From: Chrysopilus asiliformis
Lineage: Eukaryota; Arthropoda; Insecta; Diptera; Rhagionidae
Assembly (NCBI GenBank): GCA_964034945.1
Contig: OZ035961.1
Span: forward strand, 3,392,001-3,456,000
Length of the DNA: 64,000 nucleotides
Reading direction: 5' to 3'
Position 1 is the stretch's first letter. Every line of letters starts with the position of its first letter. Positions 57,601 to 64,000 of the stretch are shown one piece after another. Made by a program: the position numbers and the translations under genes. Under the pieces are notes generated by a model. It was not told the origin of the DNA. It made no database searches and saw nothing but the letters and a program-made list of their open reading frames with translations.

Positions 57601-60600
57601 GGTAAATTCGCGTGTCGAATTTTATGACCAGCCCTTATTTCTCTTTTAGAATATCTAACGGAAATTTTTGGCTCACATCTTAAACTCAGAGGCACAGAAA
57701 AATAGCATTCGTTGCACACATTTTTTTTCATTTTTTTAGTATTTCAAGGCGTTCATGCAGGCACTGGAAGTCGATTTAATAAGTAGTACAATTTTGGTAC
57801 CAACATGCAACATTTGTTGCGAAAAAAGTGGTATATCGCGTGTACCACCAAGCCTTTAACACGTTGACTGCCAGACCAATTTTGCAAAAATGTAAGGGAG
57901 ATGCCAATACATGTAGACGTATGTAGAATTGTAGACCCACCTATCGAAAATGATAGCCTTGGCCGCTCATGAATCATAGTGCCAATTTTCACTGGCTATC
58001 AAAAATGATAGCCATGGCAGTCAATGTGTTAAGGGTTAAAGCACTTTTTCCGGCAGCATTCTAAGAGAGAGCGCAAAAGGAAATTTATTACGAATCTTGC
58101 CAGGTACGGAATTTGTTGTGAACAACGTTACAACACATACGAAGTTGTTACTTTTAAATTTTTAATGGAAATGTATTTTAAGATTAACCTTCGATATGAA
58201 CAAATAACCTCATGTCTCACCAAGGAAGATTCTTCTATTGATCTTCTAATTACTTCACCGATTATCAATAAATATTTAAATAAATTGGTAAAGAAAATTC
58301 TTTTTAAAGGGCTTGAATTGACCTTGAAGAAACTAACACAAAGTTCTTAATTTTTTCCTTCACTTTTTCAAAAAGCAATAATTTTGGTAGTCTTTGCACT
58401 GGAGATTTGCCAGTTTGTTAAAGTTTCCTAGTTTCCTATTAGAAACAAATGGCACGTGTAATATCTATTTATATATTTTTTGAAACAATCGATAAAACTT
58501 TCCATGTCCTCTTCGCTATCATTCTACGTCGCTAGTCGAGTTACTATACCTGACGAATTTCTTAAGGTAAAACAACATGCAGTCAAAATATTAGTTTTTC
58601 AGGATAACCGCAACAATAAACCATGTTAAACCTTGAATTCGACGAAGTGGGAAAACTACGAAATAACGAAAATTTCTATGTCTATTTTAATATTTAACAT
58701 CCGCATACTAATAAATATGTTTGCAATTTTAATGTTGTTGGTACTTTATACATAGAAGGTGTATCCAAAATGCTAATTAATTTATTCATTGTTGCCGAAT
58801 AGTTCAACGTACGAAAAGTACACCACTCTAATCGTTCAAAACATTTTGTTTACGTAAACTGTAAACCAGTCGCTGTACTGTAATTCAATCTTTTTGGTTA
58901 ACCTATTAATAACAATAAACAAAAACTTTCCTGTAGTTGGGTAACAAAATGGGGAAAAAATGAAATGCCTGTAATTTGAGGAACAAAGAATAATTTGTGC
59001 AACAGATTTGGTACAAGAAAACATTTGTGAATTTGCGAATTTTTTGTGAAATCGGAATTTTTTTTTCAGAACTTTGCATCAAAAAGGTTTTGATTAAAGC
59101 GAAACGACAAAAATTATCATGACGTAATTTATGGATAGCCACAACCCCACTCCAGAAAGTTTTTCATAAAATATTCTTAGAACTTCTTTTTTTTGTGTTT
59201 GTTTAAAGGAATTTCAAAAACCGGTGTTTTAAATGGCTAAGTTTTCTGCAGGGTGAAAAATTTGGGTTTAATTTGTGAAATTCAATCAACTATTTTGGAT
59301 TTAAAAGTAATTTTTAAACTATTTAGTTTAGAAATTTTCAACCGAACTTCTGGGTTGAGTTTTTCAGAGTTTAACACGTTCGTGACATTTGCTTTTTAAA
59401 CTTTTTTTTACATTTGGACATCGTGTACCACATAAGGTACACGACGACTAAAATACCGTATGTACCACAGGTGGTACACGACCAAAAAGTTACAAAAACT
59501 ACTTATTAGATACCTATTAACTATTTAGTGTTTAACCATTGAACCATTTCTGATTCATGGTTTATACTCGACCTTTTAGCATTGAATCCTATTGGAATTT
59601 CTCGGCTTTTAAGGTCTGCAAAAACAACAAAATTATATTATTTTTGCGGATGTTTTCACATCCAAATTTCCCCCCAACAGGTCGGACATGTCTGCCCTGA
59701 AAACCCATCAGGAGCCTGTTTCTGGTATGGAAAGCTGGCTCACCGTCATCAGAGCCTGCTTTGCCAGCTTCCACGCAGGCTTACAGGATTTTGATACCTA
59801 TTAACTACCGCACTATTTACTCGCGCGGTTTTAAAAACTGTACATGTACCACCAGTGGTACACGATGTCACGAACGTGTTAAATGCACGGCTTTTAAAAT
59901 ACGTTTTTTAAACCCTACTTTTAACGGAAAATGCAAAAACGTGTTTGTGGCTGTCCATTTTTATGGACGTGTTTTACGTCACGCTAACTCTCGCCTTATC
60001 GAAATCTTCCCCTCCACCCTCTTGTTTTGTGTGGAATTCACAATTCTTTGTGTGAAATTCACTACAGCAGTCTCCCATTCCCGAAAAGTGTGACGTTCCT
60101 TCAAATATAAAATTAGTTTTTATTCTTTGAATTGTGTAAAAAGAATTTTCAACAATTAATTATTTTATCCGAAATTACAAATAGATGTACTATTTAGATT
60201 ATGAAATTTCAAATTTTGAAATAAAAACCAAACCTAACCGAAACGATTGAAATTTACTCCCACAAATTGTCATGTGATAATGCCCAAACATGAAGAACGC
60301 AAACATCGGTTTCTTTATGGCATTAAATCTTCAAAATCGACAGAAGTCGTTAGCTTTTTTGCTTGTAGCTGCCATTTGAAAGGTATCTCTCAAAGCCACG
60401 CCCGAGACGCCTCACAAAAAACAGGTTTTCACAAACAACTCGATTCCATGCTAATTATGTAACTGCCGCTTTAAGCTTCATCGGCTTAAGGGCTTTCCAA
60501 AGCAATTTTTCCCATCTTTATAAATTGTGAATTTCATAAATTTCATACTGGACACTTGTACAAACTTCAAGTGTGTTTACAAACAACCTTTCAGTAATAC

Positions 60601-61170
60601 AGAAAAATGCGTAATATCCGTATAGAGCGCCATAGAAGCGTCGAGTTCATTGACTGTGGAGTTAATTTCTCTATTTTTACCATTTTTTATACTCAAGGTA
60701 CAAGCGCACAGGTAAAATGTTCCGTAATGAAAGGTACAACGCAAGAAACTATACAAAACAGTAAGAAAATAACCAACATTGGAATATTTATTTGTAGTAG
60801 GTACCTAACCTATTTTGAAGGGTTTTCACTCGACTGCTGCCGAAATGATCATTTAATTAGCATTTCTTTTCGATGGCGGTGAAAATCACTTTAGGTTGAT
60901 GAAAGGTAATAAAATTTTACCTATCATAAACGGTATGGAAAATATAAAGAAAGCATTCTTTGGCGACGTTATTAAAAAGAAAATCTTGTTGATTCGTCAT
61001 TAAAAAAAAACGAACGCAATTTGAATGGAAACTTTCTATGAAAGCCCTTAACTCAGTTTCACCTGTGAAAATCAACGGAAAATTACTGAAACTTGCAAAC
61101 TGATTCTTACCTTTTGTGCATAGCTGACTGACGCTAGTGCAAGTGCGATTAATCCAATAAATTTATACAT
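45492..61170 (-). CDS. GILT-like thiol reductase (gamma-interferon-inducible lysosomal thiol reductase family), whole gene span
   Basis: GILT enzymes reduce protein disulfides at acidic pH in lysosomes or after secretion; insect members act in immunity. Four exons, all phase 0: 61170-61111 (signal peptide MYKFIGLIALALASVSYAQK), 46385-46251, 46094-45735 and 45668-45492, giving 243 aa. The joined N-terminus runs ..AQK|IPVQIYYESLCPDSQAF. The thioredoxin-like active site is CPDS, as in many insect GILTs, instead of CxxC. Exon 3 holds the GILT signature C-x-HG-x2-EC-x2-N-x4-C as CHHGPAECYGNKVHAC. NST and NLT glycosylation sites are present. The last exon ends in a hydrophobic tail (TPAAAITTLLLAFFVQRFY) after a Ser/Gly/Asn-rich stretch, compatible with a GPI-anchor signal. 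Intron 1 is 14.7 kb and full of MITEs; the others are 156 and 66 bp. Assigning the signal exon is inference, from phase and from the expected spacing. Confidence 0.9.
45735..46094 (-). CDS. GILT exon 3: signature motif
   Basis: 120 codons, from YHTQGQGVIFDCHHGPAEC to ..VTFNQ; acceptor TTTTTAG, donor CAG|GTTAGC. The GILT signature Cys cluster, an NST sequon and several further Cys lie here. Confidence 0.95.
46165..46224. repeat. Inverted repeat in GILT intron 2
   Basis: CGTAAAGTGATCGTTGCGAC and GTCGCAACGACCACTTTACG form a 20-bp stem with one mismatch and a loop of about 20 nt, inside the 156-bp intron. GTCGCGACGACCACC near 52034 is related, so it is probably a MITE remnant. Confidence 0.7.
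46251..46385 (-). CDS. GILT exon 2: active site
   Basis: Acceptor TATATTTTGCAG and donor AAG|GTAAAT. 45 codons from IPVQIYYESLCPDS to WIPFGKAK. It carries the first active-site Cys and the conserved YYE..CPDS and W.PFGKA elements. Confidence 0.95.
46440..48060. other. GILT intron 1, distal part, repeat relics
   Basis: 46540-46640 and 47950-48040 share GATTTTG.TGTATGGA..ACTTATGT with the repeat at 48843-49397. The rest is AT-rich without a gene. Confidence 0.4.
48063..48432. mobile_element. PIF/Harbinger-type MITE H, copy 2 (right end damaged)
   Basis: Left end AGGTGTCGCTCCACATGAGA as at 10170; same interior (GGGGAGTTGCTCGCCAGA, ACGAACGGCG). The right end stops at CGTATTTACTCTC and lacks the terminal GTGGAGCGGCACCT. 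Confidence 0.75.
48843..49397 (-). mobile_element. Dispersed repeat E, copy 1 (reverse)
   Basis: Matches 62034-62612 in inverse orientation. It has AACCCGTATGGTGATATTCG on the left and CACCATACGGGTATAAC on the right. Shared landmarks are GGGGGTACCCCCCTAATGG, the ACGGACGGACAGACGG run and GATGACGGGATCTTGGCG. No intact coding frame. Confidence 0.75.
49400..51297. other. GILT intron 1, no gene seen
   Basis: AT-rich sequence; nothing bounded or coding that I can support. Confidence 0.35.
51298..51540. mobile_element. MITE family C, copy 2
   Basis: The right end CTCTAGCTTTTAACGCCTC is intact. The left end retains GCTAGAGTGGACCAACCCAC, but the outer GAGGCGTT is replaced by CCTTTGAAA. Confidence 0.75.
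51575..51964. mobile_element. 390-bp palindrome: inverted pair of MITE U with identical arms
   Basis: Arms of about 187 bp (outer TAATGCTACATTTACACGAA, inner ACGCAATATTAGTTATGACA) are identical by eye over their whole length and are separated by about 17 bp. Each arm holds a MITE of the family seen singly at about 55054-55232, plus flanking bases. Confidence 0.85.
52514..52797. mobile_element. TA-flanked MITE (284 bp, CACTCAGAAAAA ends)
   Basis: Ends CACTCAGAAAAATG and CATTTTTCTGAGTG within GTAC/GTAC contexts. The interior is GC-richer than the surroundings (GGCCTCGGGCAGGCGCGCG) with no recognisable gene. Confidence 0.6.
52968..53114 (+). CDS. Short Cys-rich frame, doubtful
   Basis: ATG 52968 to TGA 53112-53114, 48 aa, with CECPC (residues 18-22) and CQCGTC near the end (six Cys), spaced by NGILLNFYRSKFG. 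The ATG lies in a hAT-type end (TATGATCACCCT), there is no signal peptide and the spacing fits no family I know. It is probably coincidental. Confidence 0.12.
   Translation: MITLFLSDLFEKKNLTCECPCMEIDVVRNGILLNFYRSKFGCQCGTCG
53348..53903. mobile_element. MITE with CACAGAGAGAAA ends, hosting foldback F copy 2
   Basis: The left end GCACAGAGAGAAAGATCATTGGTAGA (53348-53373) and right end TCTACCAATGAATTTCTCTC plus CGTGT are inverses over about 25 bp. Foldback F copy 2 splits it. The older relative is at 4440-4860. Confidence 0.65.
53569..53798. mobile_element. Foldback element F, copy 2
   Basis: Same arms as 35421-35650, with a truncated or mutated right terminus (TTGGTGACC). The flanking duplication is not evident. 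Confidence 0.82.
54310..54453 (+). CDS. Possible short secreted peptide or first exon, unrecognised
   Basis: From ATG 54310 the frame reads MKLLINILLSFILVTVFKCQ AAK.., a textbook signal peptide, then 24 polar residues (KLKSHTHVTEQKIRLDVSKK..) to TAG at 54453. An in-frame ATG at 54262 would add a hydrophilic leader and spoil the signal peptide. Possible donors (ACAC|GTAACT) exist if it is a first exon. It lies in GILT intron 1 on the opposite strand. Confidence 0.25.
   Translation: MKLLINILLSFILVTVFKCQAAKLKSHTHVTEQKIRLDVSKKNKTFK
55054..55232. mobile_element. MITE U, single copy (about 180 bp)
   Basis: Ends GGTTTACACGAATGACA and TGTCATTCGTGTAAAC, with the interior TCTGGCATAAAAGAATGGAC shared with the palindrome at 51575-51964. 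Confidence 0.78.
55256..55485. mobile_element. Foldback element F, copy 3
   Basis: 230 bp, arms as in copy 1, flanks ACTGG/CCTGG (4 of 5 bases repeated). It lies 23 bp right of MITE U. Confidence 0.85.
55605..55679 (-). CDS. Orphan exon-like segment with signature TCQTPKMPRCPSADQ
   Basis: A 75-nt segment sits between an acceptor (TTATTTAGTGTCAG) and a donor (GCAG|GTAATC), phase 1 at both sides. It is open only in that phase: TCQTPKMPRCPSADQLEAIV then NKAA. The two Cys with Pro and the following helix-like stretch suggest the start of a mature secreted protein. The phase does not fit the GILT exons, so it would belong to another minus-strand gene nested in the GILT intron, or be a relic. Confidence 0.35.
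55823..56381 (+). mobile_element. IS630/Tc1/mariner-type element, internally deleted (559 bp)
   Basis: Ends GGGTCTTTCAATAAGGACAT and the inverse ATGTCCTTTTTGAAAGACCC; the inverted repeat continues to about 46 bp. It holds the two ends of a broken transposase gene. Confidence 0.8.
55934..56308 (+). pseudogene. Tc1/mariner-type transposase relic
   Basis: From ATG 55934 the N-terminus (MVKFTNEQRLEIIKTYYRNS) stops at TAA within about 28 codons. After a deletion the C-terminal part follows: WPPRSCDLTPLDFVLWG, with the last catalytic Asp region, then DANKPTTLEKLRNNIEREIA and RVVEYWLQRIN, with a stop in between. The catalytic core is missing. Confidence 0.75.
56385..57855. other. GILT intron 1, repeat relics
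   Basis: 56395-56540 and 57475-57640 carry fragments such as GCCCCTAATT and TTATGACCAGCCC of the TGTCCATAAA-type elements. No gene seen. Confidence 0.35.
57860..58028. mobile_element. piggyBac-like MITE Q, copy 2 (169 bp, TTAA)
   Basis: Ends CACGTTGACTGCCA and TGGCAGTCAATGTG; TTAA at 57856-57859 and 58029-58032. Two TATC.AAAATGATAGCC palindromes lie in the right half. Compared with copy 1 it lacks the ATGT array and has an extra segment near 57965-57990. Confidence 0.8.
58033..59370. other. GILT intron 1, no gene seen
   Basis: AT-rich sequence with no supported feature. Confidence 0.35.
59375..59878. mobile_element. piggyBac-like MITE R (504 bp, TTAA)
   Basis: Ends CACGTTCGTGACA and TGTCACGAACGTG; TTAA at 59371-59374 and 59879-59882. 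GTACCAC..GTGGTACACG palindromes occur near 59425, 59462 and 59845. The middle is GC-richer (GCCTGCTTTGCCAGC) with no recognisable coding sequence. Confidence 0.8.
59883..61110. other. GILT intron 1, proximal part
   Basis: 60030-60140 shares GTGTGACG..CCTTCAAA.ATAAAATTAG and TTTTTATTCTTTGAATTGTG with 62640-62720, a dispersed repeat. The rest is AT-rich without a gene. Confidence 0.4.
61111..61170 (-). CDS. GILT exon 1: signal peptide
   Basis: ATG at 61170, 20 codons: Tyr-Lys, then a hydrophobic core (FIGLIALALASVSYA) and QK at the exon end. The donor is AAG|GTAAGA, phase 0. The nearest compatible downstream minus-strand exon is 46385-46251, which begins exactly where a mature GILT should. An unlocated gene in between could own this exon, but no better partner was found. 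Confidence 0.75.
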
Positions 61171-62033
61171 TTTCTTATCGTTACTAATTAATTTCCGTTA
61201 AATCACAATCACATACACTGGAATTAATAGCGAGGAAACCTTAAAAATTACAAGAAATACAAATCAAATCACTTCGATTACGCCGTAAAATAATTATTTA
61301 ATATAAATTGTATAAGAAATACTCTACCGTTCGAAATCGAATTGATTTCTAGTTTAATTAAGGTAAGATTTTATTTTTCTTAGCTGGTTGGTAAGATGTG
61401 CTATTCGCGCGAAGGTGGTTCAGACACTGAATGTAGTTTCAACTTGCAACTCTCCCTCCTAATAAAACTCGTAACTGGCGATGATGTCGACATAAAATAT
61501 CGGTTGGAAACTTCAATGAGAAGAAATTTATTTTAGTTAAGTTCGGTTTGTATTGGAAATTATTGATGGTGTTTTTAACTTCTACTGGAATATTTATAAA
61601 AGTTAATATAAATGTGGTTTTTGCTGGAATTTCCAGACTTATTCGAAGCGTTTTAACAGATTTGACTAAAACTAATTTGAATAAAAACACTCAACGTTGT
61701 TACCAATTTTAGTTGTTTTTGCGATCTGGAAAAGGGGAAATTATTAACTGGAAAATCACTCTGGAAGAAGAGAATTATTCATAATTGATCGTCACTTCCA
61801 ATTAAAGTTTTCGTAGCTAATTTACAATTGAGAGAGATCATTTAATCAAATTAAATTTGTTATATTAACAGAAGTTGTTTTTTTTAAAATAAAGCACTTA
61901 AAATTAGATATCTACTGTCTTTTTCTGCTGAGGATCATTTACAGATTATTTTATACGAAAATCTGGTTTACATCGTTTTTAAATATTTACGTAATCTTTC
62001 TTAAATTTTTAAATAAATGTAATAATAACAATT
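61171..62033. other. 5' flank of the GILT gene
   Basis: Should contain the GILT 5' UTR and promoter. I see no clear TATA/Inr pair or upstream exon. Confidence 0.35.
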
Positions 62034-62612
62034 TTTATACCCGTATGGTAAAACCAAAGGGTATACTAACTTTGCCATACCGTTTGTAACGCCAAGATCC
62101 CGTCATCACACAAAAAAATGAATTACACCAGTGTGTTTAGAATGATAAAAAAAAAGTTTAATTTAGCATGTCCGTCCGTCCGTCTGTCCGTCCGTCCGTC
62201 TGTCTGTCTGTGGCGCGGATTGCGGGCGCATGGATTGAGCTAGGGACTTGAAATTTCGCGCAGATTCGTTTTTCGTAAAATGCGAGGCTAAGTTCGTTAA
62301 TGGGCAAAAATGGACCATTAGGGGGGGTACCCCCATACGAACGAAAAGGGTTTTTGCGAATATCTCAAAAACGGTGCATCTTATCAAAAAAGTGTAAGAA
62401 CAAAAGTTATTTAGGCTATGATTCTACATAAAACTTCCATACATCAAAATCCAATTGGAATAAATTTTAAAAAATCTTATTGGAAAGTCTGACTTCAAAG
62501 TGGAGTTTTGATACAACTGTTCGCCGTTCAATTAAACTTCGAACAATGTTATATCACCATACGGGTTTTCAATAATTTCCAGATTGGCAATTATAGCTTT
62601 TGTTATGTTTTT
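62034..62612 (+). mobile_element. Dispersed repeat E, copy 2 (forward)
   Basis: Begins ATACCCGTATGGTAAAACC and ends near CACCATACGGGTTTTC, with the CCGTCCGTCTGTCCGTCC run at 62170-62212 and GGGGGGGTACCCCC at 62322-62335. It pairs in inverse orientation with 48843-49397. Confidence 0.75.
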
Positions 62613-63586
62613 ATGTGAAATTCACTGCACCAGCCTCCCGCTCCCTAAAAGTGTGACGTATTTAATGGACAGTTCCTTCAAAAATAAAATTAGTTTTTAT
62701 TCTTTGAATTGTGTGGGAAACCGACTTAAATATTTTACAGGAAAATCAAAAAAGGTTGAACAATTAAAAAAAATAACTACTACCTACTTGAGACAATATT
62801 TTACGGGAATTTGGAGCAAATCGGATAGCAATTCCTCAAGATTTTACGGGGGTTTTATTTAATTATCTTGATTTGGATGGTACACTTTTATACCACAAAT
62901 CTTCTGAAATTCACTGCTAAGTTTAAATTTTTAGAAATTCTTCACGCCATTTTTGGAGATTTGTAGTTTAGGGCTTATCAAAATATACGTTACACTTTTA
63001 GGGGAATTGGTGGTGTGATGGCGATATTAAATACAAAACAATTTTGAAAAATCGTTTTGGGCGGAGGAAAGGAGGAGTTCGAAAAGGTAAAAATAAGCGT
63101 GATATATTCTATTGAGAGTCCTTTTCAATTTTAGAATATTTAGAAGAAAAATCAAATTTTAATTCGACTTTTTGAAATCCGAGTCAGAGGAGTGAACAAA
63201 AATAAGTTTATAACATAAAAATGTTGTCAAAAAATGTAATAGTAGAATACCCTATTATAAAAAAGCGGATAAAAATATATTCATAGAATTTTTTGAGGTT
63301 CTTTCAATTATACTCAGCTTAAATTGTCTGACGTTTTAGGAAAAATCTCCAAAAAAAAATTCAGTCAATAAAAAAATATTGAAATACATACTATAAAAGG
63401 CTTTATGAAAACCTTTACTTTATTACTTTCGCAAATTGGAAAATAAATCTAGTAGAGATTATGCGTTATCTGATTTTTTGTTTTTCATATAAAACGTAGT
63501 AAAATTTGAAATTGTAAATTGTATGCATTAAAGAAAATCTTTTTGTTATTAGAATCGGGAAAATAACAGGTATTATTGTAATAAAT
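62613..63586. other. No gene seen
   Basis: AT-rich sequence with dispersed-repeat scraps (see 60030-60140). Confidence 0.35.
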
Positions 63587-63832
63587 GAGGCGTTATAAGC
63601 TAGAGTGGACCAACCCACATACTCGAGTTTTTTAAGCTTTTTCACTTTTGTACTATTATTGACTGTAAATTTTTGGAAAAAAACATTATGTGGACTTTAT
63701 TACTCAATGTTGAAATGTTCTTTTGTGCATCCAAACATTTTTATCTAGAAACTCACTCGCAATAGTGATTCAAACACAAAAAAATTCACGATTTCGACAT
63801 GTGGGTTGGTCCACTCTAGCTTTTAACGCCTC
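63587..63832. mobile_element. MITE family C, copy 3 (246 bp)
   Basis: Ends GAGGCGTTATAAGCTAGAGT and TCTAGCTTTTAACGCCTC, with AAAT on both sides (63583-63586 and 63833-63836). Confidence 0.78.
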
Positions 63833-64000
63833 AAATAATACTAGTATAACTTTTACCAAACTTTACTTAGTAACATTTTTTGGTTTTAAGATTGTTACGG
63901 GTAATTGGAAACGATTAATTCAAGGAATGTTTCCAAAAATATTTTGATATTTTTTCAATAAAGGTCATCAGTGGTTTGGTTTTTTTGCACTTAATTTTTT

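Noticed and set aside
59582..59794. Overlapping 60-70 codon frames on both strands as a gene
   Set aside because: Inside the TTAA MITE R, with imperfect internal palindromes (AGCCTGC/GCAGGCT-like); not a host gene.
1..64000. tRNA genes, rRNA and CRISPR arrays
   Set aside because: I looked for tRNA B-box-like GGTTCRANTCC with a partner A box and for regular spacer arrays and saw none; the only regular arrays are the 121-bp array and simple repeats. A covariance-model scan would be needed to exclude tRNAs.

Overview
The window is AT-rich nuclear DNA from an arthropod, almost certainly an insect. It carries a CCHamide-type neuropeptide prohormone, a GILT thiol reductase with the insect-style CPDS active site, a WDR36/UTP21 gene with introns of about 50 bp, mariner-type transposons, and a very dense population of short inverted-repeat elements (MITEs). 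I cannot place it below class level from the sequence.

Layout. (1) Bases 1-1449, minus strand: the first three exons of WDR36/UTP21, an SSU-processome WD40 protein; the gene leaves the window on the left. (2) About 1904-21090, minus strand: a CCHamide gene. Its signal-peptide exon (21018-21090) and its peptide exon (4088-4197) join in frame across a 16.8 kb intron. The 3' end is ambiguous: a 90-nt terminal exon, or a 13-nt microexon plus a distal terminal exon. (3) Nested in that intron, plus strand, 6716-8600: an unrecognised three-exon gene for a 113-aa protein; all its exons are multiples of three with GT-AG borders. (4) 21-45 kb: no confident host gene. This part holds transposon relics, a few orphan exon-like segments (31.4, 34.7-35.1 and 40.8 kb) and, at 44880-45083 plus strand, a possible 67-aa single-membrane-span protein. 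(5) 45492-61170, minus strand: a four-exon GILT gene of 243 aa whose first intron is 14.7 kb. Exon-like segments of unknown ownership lie inside that intron.

The rest is mobile-element debris, and much of it can be classed by target-site duplication. TTAA-flanked elements fall into three families (P, Q, R) sharing a CACGTT-type end. TTA/TAA-flanked elements look like PIF/Harbinger MITEs. Elements with 8-bp duplications look like hAT MITEs. TA-flanked elements look like Tc1/mariner/pogo. There is a 1060-bp mariner with an internal deletion, itself interrupted by a 117-bp near-perfect palindrome. A foldback family has three copies of about 230 bp, one nested in another repeat. A 390-bp palindrome has identical arms of about 187 bp. 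Two families of modular repeats are built from internal tandem units. Nested insertions are frequent, so a relative insertion order can be read.

The host genes seem functionally unrelated (ribosome biogenesis, peptide hormone, lysosomal/secreted thiol reductase). They are shaped alike: compact 3' exons, with the signal-peptide exon displaced about 15 kb upstream by transposon-filled introns. All coordinates and splice sites were read by eye; no alignment or database search was run.
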